A stretch of 64,000 bases of DNA from JADGRA01 sp052143535 (GTDB lineage: Bacteria; Myxococcota; Myxococcia; Myxococcales; Myxococcaceae): NCBI GenBank assembly GCA_052143535.1, contig JBKQSS010000068.1, positions 44,894 through 108,893 of the forward strand, in the 5' to 3' direction. A model generated the notes under the pieces. That model worked only from the letters and a program-made list of their open reading frames with translations. It was not told where the DNA came from and did not search any database. Positions 8,621-19,103 of the stretch are shown here, one piece after another; positions within the stretch are counted from its first letter, which is position 1; each line of letters opens with the position of its first letter. Position numbers and translations under genes: made by a program.

Positions 8621-10686
8621 TCGGGAAGTGCAGCGCGCTCCCCAGCTTCCACGCCTAGGGCCTCACCCATCAGGGCCGCCACGTCCAGCACCAGCACCGT
8701 TCGCCGGTTGCCGAGGTCAGCCACGCCGGCAATGCCCTCCACCCGGCTGAGGCGCTCTCCCAACGGCTTCGTCACCATGTCCGCCTGGCCCAAAAGCTCG
8801 TCCACCGCCAGGCCCAGGCGCTCCTGGGCCAGCCCCACCACCACCACGTTTCTCTTGGCCAGCGGCACCTCGGGCAGACGGAAGAGGCGCGCCAAGCGCA
8901 CCAGCGGCATGGGCGTGCCGCGCACCGAGATGGTTTCCTGGCCCTGGCGCCCGTGCACCGCCTCCGGGCCCAAGGCGAGAATTTCCACGACGCCGTTGAG
9001 CGGAATGGCGTAGGTGCGGCCGCTCACCCGGACAATCAGGCCCCGCACCATGGCCAGCGTCAGCGGCAAGGTGAGCCGGAAGCAGGTCCCCATGCCGGCC
9101 ACGGACTCGACGTCAATGACGCCCGAGAGGCGAGCCAGGTTGGTGTGCACCACGTCCAAGCCGACGCCTCGGCCGGAGAGCGGGCTGATGCTGCGGGCGG
9201 TGGTGAAACCGGGCGTGAAGAGCACCCGGTGCAGCGCCCGCTGGGAGATGTCCGCCGCCTGGTGCGGGGTGAGCAAGCCGCGCTCCAGCGCCACCTCCCG
9301 CACCCGCGCGGTATTCACCCCGCGTCCGTCGTCGCGCACCTCGATGACGACGTGGGCGCCGGCCGGCCGGGCCGTCAAGGTGAGACGCCCGCGGCGGGGC
9401 TTGGCCAGCTGCTCGCGCTCTTCGGGAGGCTCGAGGCCATGGTCGATGGCGTTGCGCAACAGATGCATCAGCGGGTCCGAAAGCTCCTCCACAATGAGTT
9501 TGTCCAGCTCTACTTCGCCGCCGCGCGTCAGCAGCTCGAGCTCCTTGCCCGCCTCGCGGGCCACCCGGCGGACCAGCCGTTGCAGCCGCTCGAAGACTTG
9601 CGCCAGGGGCACCATCCGCGCCTGGAGCAGCCCGGACTGAAGCGCATCCAGCCGCCGCGCCATCTGCCGCTGGTCCTTGAGGAGGTCCGCCCCGAAGGCC
9701 CGCGGCAGCTGCAGGACGCCCGGGGCGGTGGCCCCGTCGGCCAGGCGCTGGAGGTTGGCGGCGATGAGGCGCAGCTCGCCCACCGCATTCATCATCTCCT
9801 CCAGCCGCTCGATGTCGACCCGGACCGTCCGGCGGCCGGAGCGCAGCGGCTCGCTTTCGGCTGCCGCCAGCGCCGTCTCCGCGTCGGCCGACGCCTCCTG
9901 GCGGCCGGCGAGCTGCGCCAAGTCCACCCGCGCCCGGCGCTTGCGGAAGGGCACCACCTGTAGCTCCCCCACGTCCGGGAGAAGGGCCGCCACCAGGCGC
10001 TCCTCGCCCGCCGAGGAGCCAATCAGGAGCTCGAAGCAGATGGCCATCGGGTCATCGGCGGCGTGCCCAGGCAAAGTGGCGATGACTTCGGCCAGAGGCG
10101 ACAGGCGCTCCACCAGCGCCGGCAGGCGGCGGTCAAAGTCCTCCAGCGCCCAGCGCACGGCGAAGCGCCACACCAGGGCGCGGCGCCGCAGCGTCTCCTG
10201 GAGGCGGTGCTCCTCGTACTCGGTCAGGACGGCGCGGACTTCGGCGCTGAGCTCCAGTCGGCCGAGGAGGTCCACCCCCAGGCGCTCCGGGGCCGCGCTC
10301 AGCTGGCGCAACCGGACGAGGAGCGCCTCGGCCGAAGAGGAAAGCTGGGCGTCGACGCTGGACTCGGCGGCCACCGCCAGTCGCTGCAACAACTCCACCG
10401 CCTCGGACAGTGCGTCCACCACCGGCTCACGCAGCCGCAGCCGGCCGAGGCGCAGCCGGTCGAGGAGGTCCTCCGCGGCGTGCGCCACGTCGGCCATGGT
10501 GGACTGCCCGTACAGTGCGGCCAGGCCCTTGAGGGTATGGGCATGGCGGAAGACGGCGTTGAGGACGGCCGCTGGCGCCTCGCCTTCGCCGGCGGTGTCC
10601 AGGCGCACCAAGTCCCGGCCCAGCGCCTCGGCTGTCTCCACCGCCTCGGCGACGAAGTCGGCCAGCGGGCGGTCGCTGGTACTCAC
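8617..10686 (-). CDS. cheA: Chemotaxis-type histidine kinase CheA
   Basis: A 689-residue hybrid-free CheA. Domains in order: Hpt (1-110) with the phospho-acceptor His50 in HTLKGLAALYG; a variable linker; a dimerisation helix pair around 290-350 (MNAVGELRLIAANLQRLAD); a HATPase with N-box MHLLRNAIDHGLEPP, G1 VRDDGRGVN and G2 SGRGVGLDVV; and a C-terminal CheW-like domain from about residue 555. No receiver is fused at the end, unlike FrzE. The kinase would phosphorylate one or both CheY-like proteins encoded on either side. It overlaps both neighbours by four bases. Confidence 0.93.
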   Translation of the reverse strand: MSTSDRPLADFVAEAVETAEALGRDLVRLDTAGEGEAPAAVLNAVFRHAHTLKGLAALYGQSTMADVAHAAEDLLDRLRLGRLRLREPVVDALSEAVELLQRLAVAAESSVDAQLSSSAEALLVRLRQLSAAPERLGVDLLGRLELSAEVRAVLTEYEEHRLQETLRRRALVWRFAVRWALEDFDRRLPALVERLSPLAEVIATLPGHAADDPMAICFELLIGSSAGEERLVAALLPDVGELQVVPFRKRRARVDLAQLAGRQEASADAETALAAAESEPLRSGRRTVRVDIERLEEMMNAVGELRLIAANLQRLADGATAPGVLQLPRAFGADLLKDQRQMARRLDALQSGLLQARMVPLAQVFERLQRLVRRVAREAGKELELLTRGGEVELDKLIVEELSDPLMHLLRNAIDHGLEPPEEREQLAKPRRGRLTLTARPAGAHVVIEVRDDGRGVNTARVREVALERGLLTPHQAADISQRALHRVLFTPGFTTARSISPLSGRGVGLDVVHTNLARLSGVIDVESVAGMGTCFRLTLPLTLAMVRGLIVRVSGRTYAIPLNGVVEILALGPEAVHGRQGQETISVRGTPMPLVRLARLFRLPEVPLAKRNVVVVGLAQERLGLAVDELLGQADMVTKPLGERLSRVEGIAGVADLGNRRTVLVLDVAALMGEALGVEAGERAALPE

Positions 10687-11057
10687 GCGAGCTGGAGGTA
10701 GCGCCGCAGCAGCTCCACCAGGTCCTCCACCTTCACCGGCTTCACCAGGTACTCCGCCGCCCCCAGCGCCAGGCCCCGCGCCCGGTCCTGCTCGCGTCCC
10801 TCGGCGGTGACGATGAAGAGCGGAGTGTGGCGGTAGTTGGGGTTTTTCTTGACGAAGTTGATGAGCTCGAGCCCGTTAATGTCCGGCATTTGGATGTCGG
10901 TGATGATGAGGTCAAAGCGGTGCAGGGGCAAAAGCTTGAGCGCCTCGAAACCCCGGTCGGTGGTGACGACTTCCACGTCGCCGAAGGACGTCACCGTCGT
11001 CGCCAGGTAGTCCCGCGACGCCTCTGAGTCCTCGACGATGAGAACCTTGTGACCCAT
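10683..11057 (-). CDS. Single-domain response regulator (CheY-like), first gene of the che run
   Basis: A 124-residue receiver domain with the acidic pocket in LIVEDSE (residues 6-12), phospho-acceptor Asp54 in IITDIQMPDINGLEL, the Thr in FIVTAEG, and Lys in YLVKPVK. Its stop overlaps the cheA start by four bases, so it heads the coupled operon. There is no output domain. The promoter should lie in the 89 bp between 11058 and 11146, where nothing recognisable was seen. Confidence 0.88.
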   Translation of the reverse strand: MGHKVLIVEDSEASRDYLATTVTSFGDVEVVTTDRGFEALKLLPLHRFDLIITDIQMPDINGLELINFVKKNPNYRHTPLFIVTAEGREQDRARGLALGAAEYLVKPVKVEDLVELLRRYLQLA

Positions 11058-11146
11058 TCCTCTTCACGGTTGAGAAGGCCATGGGTAGGCTAGCAGACAC
11101 CCGGCCCCGGTCGTACACACCCCACCCCACCACTCTGGCGTCGCCC

Positions 11147-11830
11147 CTACAGCGCCCCAAAAATGAGCTGCAGGCAGAAGGCCAGAACAGCGGTGTTGTA
11201 GGCGAAGGCCAGGACGGCCTGTCCCAGCACGGTGCGACGCATGGCGGTAGACACCACAATGACGTCGGACACCTGAAACGTCATTCCCACGGTGAAGGAG
11301 AAGTAGGCGAAGTCGAGCTCGCAGGGCTCGGCGCCGTGGGGAAATTCCAGCCCTCCGCACTCCACCTCTGCCTCCGGCGCCTCGACGTCGGCGTAATAGA
11401 GGTGTGCGTAGCGCAGCGTGTACGAGGTGTGGGTGAGCAGCCAGGACAGCGCCACCGCGCCGAGGCAGGCCCAAACCAGCAGTTGGGGCTCCTCCGGACT
11501 GAGGTGTCGGGCGTCCTTGGCGAAAATGTTGGCCACCACCATGCTGAAGGCCGAGGTGAAGACGACGAGTAGCCGCAGCGCCGTCCGCCCGGGGTCATTG
11601 AAGGCGGCCCGCTGGCGCGTCTGCTCGACGGTGGCCTTCAGAATGTGCAGCCAGGAGATGGCCAGAAGGCAGAAGGCCGCCACGTCCCAGGCCAGCATGC
11701 CGCGCCCGGCCGCCCCCAGCTTGGCCGGAAGCGCCCAGGCCACCAGCCCAAAGAGGAGGCACGCCAAGAGAAGACGCCGGGAGGCCTGAGGGGCCAGCGG
11801 CAGCGAGAAGCGGTCGAAGTCCGACGCCAA
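11147..11830 (-). CDS. DUF1345 family membrane protein
   Basis: A 227-residue inner-membrane protein with about five hydrophobic segments, for example LLLACLLFGLVAWALPAK and LVWACLGAVALSWLLTH. The hallmark is the stretch LDFAYFSFTVGMTFQVSDV near the C-terminus, which is the conserved core of DUF1345. The family function is not known. It starts with ATG at 11830 and ends 89 bp before the che operon, on the same strand. It may be part of the nusB-containing transcript (21 bp after the M17-like gene) or stand alone. Confidence 0.82.
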   Translation of the reverse strand: MASDFDRFSLPLAPQASRRLLLACLLFGLVAWALPAKLGAAGRGMLAWDVAAFCLLAISWLHILKATVEQTRQRAAFNDPGRTALRLLVVFTSAFSMVVANIFAKDARHLSPEEPQLLVWACLGAVALSWLLTHTSYTLRYAHLYYADVEAPEAEVECGGLEFPHGAEPCELDFAYFSFTVGMTFQVSDVIVVSTAMRRTVLGQAVLAFAYNTAVLAFCLQLIFGAL

Positions 11831-11851
11831 GGCCCCTCTCCAAGGTTTGGT

Positions 11852-12337
11852 TTACAGGCCAAGCAGTTGCTGGAAGGCCGTGCTGCCCAGCACTGCCACC
11901 TGGCGGCCGTGAAAAGCCGGAAGGAAGCCAGTGCGCAGCGCGCGCAGCCGCTCGGCGTCGGCCAGCCGGCCGGCCCCGGGCACTTCCAGCGCCACCGAGA
12001 CGGCGCCGGCTTTGTCCAGCACCGCCCCGGCGGCCGCCAGCCGCGCCCCCAGCGCCGGGCCGTCCGACAGCCGCTCGCGACGCCCCAGCCCGAAGACGAC
12101 AATGCGGGGCGCACCGAGGCGTCCGGCTGAGGGCAACAGCACCGAGTCATCCGCCGCGCCGGTGAAGAAGCCGTCCACCAACAGCCGGGAGAGCTGCCCG
12201 CACAGCCGCCAGTCGGAAAGGCCCGAGGCGCCGCCGAGCGGCCGCTCGTCCTCGGCGACGAAGAGGCACAAGGTGTCCACCCCGGTGAGGCTGTCCAGCG
12301 TCTCCAGGGACAGCTCGTGCGCGCTCAAGGAGCTCAA
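11852..12337 (-). CDS. Stand-alone M17 leucyl-aminopeptidase N-terminal-like domain protein
   Basis: A 161-residue protein resembling the N-terminal non-catalytic macrodomain-like half of M17 leucyl aminopeptidases: an initial beta strand with DTLCLFVAEDERPLGGASGL, then APRIVVFGLGRRERLSDGPAL. No catalytic half with its metal ligands follows on either strand, and the next gene downstream is DUF1345. Its ATG overlaps the nusB stop by four bases, so it is translated with nusB. The role is unknown. The M17_N assignment is by pattern recognition and moderately sure. Confidence 0.6.
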   Translation of the reverse strand: MSSLSAHELSLETLDSLTGVDTLCLFVAEDERPLGGASGLSDWRLCGQLSRLLVDGFFTGAADDSVLLPSAGRLGAPRIVVFGLGRRERLSDGPALGARLAAAGAVLDKAGAVSVALEVPGAGRLADAERLRALRTGFLPAFHGRQVAVLGSTAFQQLLGL

Positions 12338-12762
12338 GGTTTGCCCACCGCCAGCGCAATTCTGTCCAGGACGCCATTGATGAAGGCCGAGGACTCCTCG
12401 GTGCCGAAGCGCTTGCCCAACTCCACTGCCTCGTTGAGCGTCACCTTCTTGGGAATGTCATCTCGAAAGCGCAGCTCGTAGACGGCGACGCGCAGCACGC
12501 TTCTGTCCACCCGCGCCATGCGGTCCAGCCGCCAGTTGTGGCTGTGCTCCTCGATGAGGCGGTCGATTTCCTCCCGGTGCCCCCCCACCCCTTGCACCAG
12601 CTCTCTCGCGAAGGTGCGCGCGTCGGCCTGCGCTTTGGCCGTCCCCTCCTCGGGAGCCGAGGCCCAGGCCACCTCCAGCGCGGCCTCCGGCTCGAGCGAG
12701 CCCATCTCCAGCTGGTAGAGCGCCTGCAGCGCGCGCTCCCGTCCGGTGCGCCGAGCCCCCAT
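12334..12762 (-). CDS. nusB: Transcription antitermination protein NusB
   Basis: A 142-residue all-helical RNA-binding protein that acts with NusE (S10) at boxA sequences of rRNA operons. Typical features: GRERALQALYQLEMG at the N-terminus, VDRSVLRVAVYELRF, and the C-terminal KKVTLNEAVELGKRFGTEESSAFINGVLD. Length is normal. It follows ribH by 3 bp in the ribE-ribBA-ribH-nusB order common in bacteria, and overlaps the following M17-like gene by 4 bp. Confidence 0.96.
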   Translation of the reverse strand: MGARRTGRERALQALYQLEMGSLEPEAALEVAWASAPEEGTAKAQADARTFARELVQGVGGHREEIDRLIEEHSHNWRLDRMARVDRSVLRVAVYELRFRDDIPKKVTLNEAVELGKRFGTEESSAFINGVLDRIALAVGKP

Positions 12763-12765
12763 CGG

Positions 12766-13248
12766 TTACCGCTTCTTGGCCGGGTGGAGCCGCGCGTAGA
12801 GGTTCACCATCTCCAGACAGGCCAGGGCCGCGTCGGCTCCCTTGTTGCCGGACTTCATTCCGGCCCGGTCCACCGCCTGCTCAACGGTATCGCAGGTGAG
12901 GACGCCAAACGTCACCGCGCACGGTGCGGCCAGGGCCACCTGGCCGATGCCTTTGCTGACTTCTGCGGCCACGTACTCGAAGTGGGGTGTGCCGCCGCGG
13001 ATGACGCAGCCCAGCGCCACCAGGCCGGCGTAGGTGCCGCCCTCGGCGAGCCGGCGCAGAAGCCCAGGCAGCTCGAAGGTGCCGGGCACCTTGAAGACGT
13101 CGACGTCCTCTGGCGCCACGCCGTGACGGACAAGGCTGTCCAGAGCGCCGGCCAACAGCTGCTCGGTAATGGGGCTGTTGAAGCGCGAGACGCAGAGGGC
13201 GAAGCGGCCCTTGGGGGCGAGGTAGCTGCCTTGGTAGAGGGGGGACAT
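12766..13248 (-). CDS. ribH: 6,7-dimethyl-8-ribityllumazine synthase
   Basis: Penultimate enzyme of riboflavin synthesis, which condenses 5-amino-6-ribitylaminouracil with 3,4-dihydroxy-2-butanone 4-phosphate. The 160-residue protein shows FALCVSRFNSPITEQLLAGA, VFKVPGTFELP (substrate loop), LGCVIRGGTPHFEYVAAEVSKGI (catalytic His in the PHFEYV block) and VLTCDTVEQAVDRAG. It is the right length for the icosahedral or pentameric enzyme. The gene lies 42 bp after ribBA and 3 bp before nusB. Confidence 0.96.
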   Translation of the reverse strand: MSPLYQGSYLAPKGRFALCVSRFNSPITEQLLAGALDSLVRHGVAPEDVDVFKVPGTFELPGLLRRLAEGGTYAGLVALGCVIRGGTPHFEYVAAEVSKGIGQVALAAPCAVTFGVLTCDTVEQAVDRAGMKSGNKGADAALACLEMVNLYARLHPAKKR

Positions 13249-13290
13249 GGGCGCTTTTCTTCCCGGGGGCGTTTTCGAGTGGTTGAGGCC

Positions 13291-14472
13291 CTAGCGGGCC
13301 GGCACGCGCGAAAGCGCACGCCCCGGCCGAGAGGAGGCGGCCCCGAGAGGAAGCTGCTCCACAATTTCCAGGGAGTAGCTTTGCAGGCCGACAATTTTCT
13401 TCGGGTTGTTGGTGAGCAACCTGAGACGTCGCAGCCCCAAGTCCTTGAGAATTTGTGCGCCAATGCCGAATTCGCGAAGCCGGCCATTGTCCTCGGCCGT
13501 GGCGGAGCGCGCCTCGGCCTCGGCCTTGTGGGTGCAGGCCAGCGCCTGGGCGGCCGCCTCGTCGCGCCGCAAGTACACCAGCACCCCACGGCCGGCCGCG
13601 GCGATGGAGGCCAGGGCGGCTTCCAGCTGCGCCCCGCAGTCGCAGGCCAGGCTGCCGAAGACGTCCCCCACCGGGCAGGCGCGGTGCACCCGCGTCAGCA
13701 CCGGCTTCGTCCCGGTGACGTCTCCCTTCACCAATGCCACGTGCACCGCGGCGTCCACGTCACTGGCATAGGCCACTGCCTGCCAGCTGCCCTGGCCGGC
13801 CCGCTCAATGGCTTGGGTGCCCACCCTTCGCACCAGGCGGTCGCGCTGCAGCCGGTAGCGAATGAGGTCCGCCACCGAAAGCAGCGTCAGCTTGTGCCGG
13901 CGGCTGAAGCGCAGCAGCTCTGGCCGCCGGGCCATGCTGCCATCGGAATTCATCACCTCGCAGATGACGCCGGCCGGCGGTAGCCCGGCCAGCCGAGCCA
14001 AGTCCACCGAGCCCTCGGTTTGCCCGGTGCGGACGAGCACCCCGCCCTGGCGCGCCCGGAGGGGGAAGACGTGGCCGGGACGGACCAGGTCACCCGGTTT
14101 GGCGCCGGGGGCCACCGCCGCGAGGATGGTGTGCGCTCGGTCCGCCGCGGAGATGCCGGTGGTAACGCCGTGCGCGGCCTCAATCGAGACGGTGAAGGCG
14201 GTGCCGTAGGGCGAGGTGTTGTCGCGCACCATGAGAGGCAAGTCGAGCTGGCGGAGCCGGTCGTCGGTGAGGGACAGGCAGATGAGGCCTCGGCCGTGGG
14301 TGGCCATGAAGTTGATGGCGGCCGGCGTCACCTTGGCCGCGGCCATCACCAAGTCCCCTTCGTTTTCCCGCTCCTCGTCGTCGGTGAGCACCACCATCTT
14401 CCCCTTGCGAATTTCGCTCAGGGCTCGCTCCACCAGCGCGATGCTGCCCACCTCTTCCAGACGCCTCGCCAT
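13291..14472 (-). CDS. ribBA: RibBA-type protein: DHBP synthase with a divergent GTP cyclohydrolase II domain
   Basis: The 393-residue protein has an intact N-terminal RibB domain (about 1-205) making 3,4-dihydroxy-2-butanone 4-phosphate: DDEERENEGDLVMAA and the substrate block RPGHVFPLRAR. The C-terminal domain keeps the GTP-cyclohydrolase II zinc ligands (C266, C277, C279 in CPVGDVFGSLACDC), REFGIGAQIL and LLTNNPKKI. Between residues 302 and 331 the expected EGRGIGL and DTVEAN blocks are replaced by an unrelated, shorter Ala-rich stretch (RDEAAAQALACTHKAEAEAR). The second activity may therefore be lost, as in RibBX proteins. ATG at 14472 is chosen because the longer open frame is the antisense of ribE. 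Confidence 0.9.
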   Translation of the reverse strand: MARRLEEVGSIALVERALSEIRKGKMVVLTDDEERENEGDLVMAAAKVTPAAINFMATHGRGLICLSLTDDRLRQLDLPLMVRDNTSPYGTAFTVSIEAAHGVTTGISAADRAHTILAAVAPGAKPGDLVRPGHVFPLRARQGGVLVRTGQTEGSVDLARLAGLPPAGVICEVMNSDGSMARRPELLRFSRRHKLTLLSVADLIRYRLQRDRLVRRVGTQAIERAGQGSWQAVAYASDVDAAVHVALVKGDVTGTKPVLTRVHRACPVGDVFGSLACDCGAQLEAALASIAAAGRGVLVYLRRDEAAAQALACTHKAEAEARSATAEDNGRLREFGIGAQILKDLGLRRLRLLTNNPKKIVGLQSYSLEIVEQLPLGAASSRPGRALSRVPAR

Positions 14473-14489
14473 GTGCCTCTTTTTCGCGC

Positions 14490-15134
14490 CTAGACAGCCG
14501 CGCCAAAGCCCTTTGCCCTTAACACGTCCATGTCCAGCCCGCCCTTGGCTCCCAGCTGTGCCAGCCGCGCCACGTACTTGCCGATGACGTCGGCCTCGAC
14601 ATTCACCCGGGTCCCGGTGGACTTCCGGCCCAAGTTGGTACGGGCCTGTGTCTCCGGAATGAGGGCCACGCTGAAGTCCTCGGAGGAAAGCCGGTTGACG
14701 GTGAGACTGACGCCGTCCACTGCCACCGAGCCCTTCTCGATGAAGAAGGGCGACAGCGCGCTTGGCAAGCTGACGTCCAGCACCACCGCGCCGCCCTCCG
14801 GGCGCGAGGACAGCACCGTGCACACGCCGTCCACATGGCCGAGGACGAGGTGTCCCCCGAGCCGGTCTGACAGCCGAAGCGAGCGCTCCAGGTGCACCCG
14901 GGCCCCGGGCTGAAGTGCGCCCAAGGTGGTGCGGCGCAGCGTCTCCGGGCCGGCCTGCACCCGAAAAACGTCGGCCGCGCGCTCCACCACTGTCAGGCAT
15001 GCGCCGTCGAGGGCGATGGACTCGCCGAGGGCAAAGCTGGCGGCGCCAAGCGAGGTGCGTACCCAGAAGTCCGTGGTGGCCCCGGACTGCACCCGCTCGA
15101 TGAGGCCAACGTCTTGAATGAGGCCGGTAAACAT
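14490..15134 (-). CDS. ribE: Riboflavin synthase (alpha subunit)
   Basis: A 214-residue trimeric enzyme that dismutates two lumazines to riboflavin. It has the two lumazine-binding repeats: first half MFTGLIQDVG, IALDGACLTV and LGGHLVLGHVDG; second half VAVDGVSLTVNRL and TNLGRKSTGTRVNVEADVIGKYV. The ATG at 15134 gives the canonical MFTGLI start and has AGAGGGG upstream; an in-frame upstream ATG exists but adds a non-family leader. It heads the ribE-ribBA-ribH-nusB block, and no FMN riboswitch fold was recognised in the 110 bp before it. Confidence 0.95.
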   Translation of the reverse strand: MFTGLIQDVGLIERVQSGATTDFWVRTSLGAASFALGESIALDGACLTVVERAADVFRVQAGPETLRRTTLGALQPGARVHLERSLRLSDRLGGHLVLGHVDGVCTVLSSRPEGGAVVLDVSLPSALSPFFIEKGSVAVDGVSLTVNRLSSEDFSVALIPETQARTNLGRKSTGTRVNVEADVIGKYVARLAQLGAKGGLDMDVLRAKGFGAAV

Positions 15135-15244
15135 GTGCAAAGGGCCCCTCTTGGCCCGGTGCAACATTTATAACGCGCACTCCCCCGCCTTTGGGGGCCA
15201 CCAGCCGCCTGGCTAGCCTTCCGCTTCCCCCTTCCACGCCCAAC

Positions 15245-17164
<1,920 letters not shown>

Positions 17165-17190
17165 AAGCCACAGCGGGCCTTGGCTGTCCG

Positions 17191-18975
17191 CTAATGCGCC
17201 GAAGCGGCTTCGGCCAGCCGGGCCAGGCGCAAGAAGCCCGCGCCCTTCGCCTCGGTGGCCAGCGCCCGGGCGCGCTGCGCGCGCTCGGAGCCATGGGGCA
17301 GGGCCTGCAACTCGGCCAGCTTCACCTCGAGGAGGAGCCGCCCGGCGCCGTGCTCTTCGGCCTGGGCGTGCAACTCGGCGAGGAGGGCCGAGGCCTGTGC
17401 CGCCCCACCGGCGGCCAGTTGGGCACGGGCCAGCTCCAGCTGGGCGGACTGCAACACCGGCACCTGGCGTGTGGCCCGGGCGGCCTCCACGCCTTGGGTG
17501 GCGGCGGCCGTCGCCGCGCCGGCCTGGCCGGCCTCCCTTAGGCTGCGGGCGCGCAGCCGCGCGGCGTGGGCCCGGCCTAAAGGCTCGGCCGACAGCTGGT
17601 CGATGACTTTTTTGGCCCCAGAAGCGTCGTGCAAGTCCAGCAGCAGCGCCGCCAGAAGCGCTTGCACCTCGTCCTGGGCTGCCACCGCGGTGGCCGCCTC
17701 CAGGCGCTCGCGGGCCGCGGCCGGGCGGTCCTGCTCGCGCTCCACGCTGGCCGCCAGCAGCACCGGGCCTGCGGCGCTTGCGTCCTTGGAGAGGTTTTTC
17801 AGCGCTGGCTCCACCATGGCCACCGCCCCGGCCACGTCCCCTCGCTCCAGCGCGACGCGGCCGAAGCTGGCGTACACCTCGGCGTCATTCTGGAGAATTC
17901 TCTCCGGGTAGCCCTTCACCCGCTGCACCAGGGCCTGGGCCCGAAGGGGCTCTCCGGCCGCGAGGTAGTCCGCCGCGCCACTCTCGGTGGCCTGCACCGC
18001 GGAGTAGGTAGCGCCGAACGTCTCCAACAGGGTGAGCTGCCGCTCGAATTCCACGGCCGCCGCGAGAAACTCCCGCTTGGCCTCCAGCACCTGGGCGCGC
18101 TCGCCGGCCACCCGGGCCGCCTCGAAGGCGTGTCCGCCCTCGACGTACGTCTTCTCGGCGAGCCCCAACAGCTGAAGGGCCGCGTCGAAGCGCCCGTCCC
18201 GTGCGGCCAACAGGCTGCGCTGGCGCTGGGCGGCCGCCCGGAGGAAGCGGTTGTCGGGGCCCTGCAGCTTGGGCTCGGCGCGGTCCAGCGCCTCCTGGGC
18301 CCGTCTGTCCTCGTGCTCGGTGAAGGCCAGCCGGGCCTCCATCAAGTCAAAGCGCGCGTCCTTCGTCACTGGTGAGGCGCTGGCCCTGGCCCGGGACATG
18401 ACGGCCAGGGACTCCGGGGCGGGCACGCAGCCGGTGAGGAGAAGCGAGGGGTAGAGGGCCTCGAAGTTGTCCGGCTCGCGGTCCCGCAGGGCACGGGCCG
18501 CGGCGGCGCACTTCTCCCACTGGTTTTGCGACCAAAAGGCGTGCGGCTCCACCCGGAGGCGAATGGCGTCGGGGGCTCCGGCCGACAGCCGGATGGCGTC
18601 CTGCATGGCACGGACGACGTCGGTGCTGTTGCCGAGGAAGTAGAGGGCCACCGTGCGGCGCAACGGCGGCAGGGCGAAGCTTGCGTCCAGGGCCTGGGCC
18701 TTGAGGAAGAAGGGCACCGCCTCGTCCCAGCGGTACTGCTGCATGCGCGCCATTCCCTCGAGGTAGGCCTCGGCGGCCCCGGGCGCGGGGGGACGGGCGG
18801 CCAGGGCCTTTGCCTCTTGCGAGGACTCCTGGAGGCTGGCACCGCGCCTCTGGACGGCCCACAGCCCAATGAAGCCCAACAGGAGGAGGCCGGGCAAAAG
18901 CGCCAGCAGCAGAAGTCGGAAGGCGGAGGGCGCGGCCTTGGGCGGCCCGGCGTCAAGCTGGGGGGTGGCGCTCAC
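17191..18975 (-). CDS. Membrane-anchored TPR-like repeat protein
   Basis: About 594 residues. A Pro-rich start is followed by one transmembrane segment (about 18-41, LLLLALLPGLLLLGFIGLW), then helical repeats to the end with TPR spacing, for example YLEGMARMQQYRWDEAVPFF and ALYFLGNSTDVVRAMQDAIR. The layout and repeat style resemble the C-terminal half of myxobacterial TPR-tailed Ser/Thr kinases such as the one at 60360, but no kinase domain is encoded upstream. The GTG at 18975 is the likely start, with a weak ribosome-binding site. The function is unknown, probably protein-protein interaction at the membrane. Confidence 0.72.
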   Translation of the reverse strand: MSATPQLDAGPPKAAPSAFRLLLLALLPGLLLLGFIGLWAVQRRGASLQESSQEAKALAARPPAPGAAEAYLEGMARMQQYRWDEAVPFFLKAQALDASFALPPLRRTVALYFLGNSTDVVRAMQDAIRLSAGAPDAIRLRVEPHAFWSQNQWEKCAAAARALRDREPDNFEALYPSLLLTGCVPAPESLAVMSRARASASPVTKDARFDLMEARLAFTEHEDRRAQEALDRAEPKLQGPDNRFLRAAAQRQRSLLAARDGRFDAALQLLGLAEKTYVEGGHAFEAARVAGERAQVLEAKREFLAAAVEFERQLTLLETFGATYSAVQATESGAADYLAAGEPLRAQALVQRVKGYPERILQNDAEVYASFGRVALERGDVAGAVAMVEPALKNLSKDASAAGPVLLAASVEREQDRPAAARERLEAATAVAAQDEVQALLAALLLDLHDASGAKKVIDQLSAEPLGRAHAARLRARSLREAGQAGAATAAATQGVEAARATRQVPVLQSAQLELARAQLAAGGAAQASALLAELHAQAEEHGAGRLLLEVKLAELQALPHGSERAQRARALATEAKGAGFLRLARLAEAASAH

Positions 18976-19103
18976 AGGGCAAAGGGCAGCGTAGCGTCCG
19001 CAGAGGGGCGGCGTCGACGGTGTGACAGGGGCAGGGCCGGCCGTGGGGGGAAAGGCCCACCTCTGGCGCCTAAAACACGGACGGGGGGGACGCTTGCCAC
19101 ACC

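Noticed and set aside
15135..15244. FMN riboswitch before ribE
   Set aside because: Searched by eye for the conserved RFN-element core and found nothing convincing; the interval is only 110 bp.
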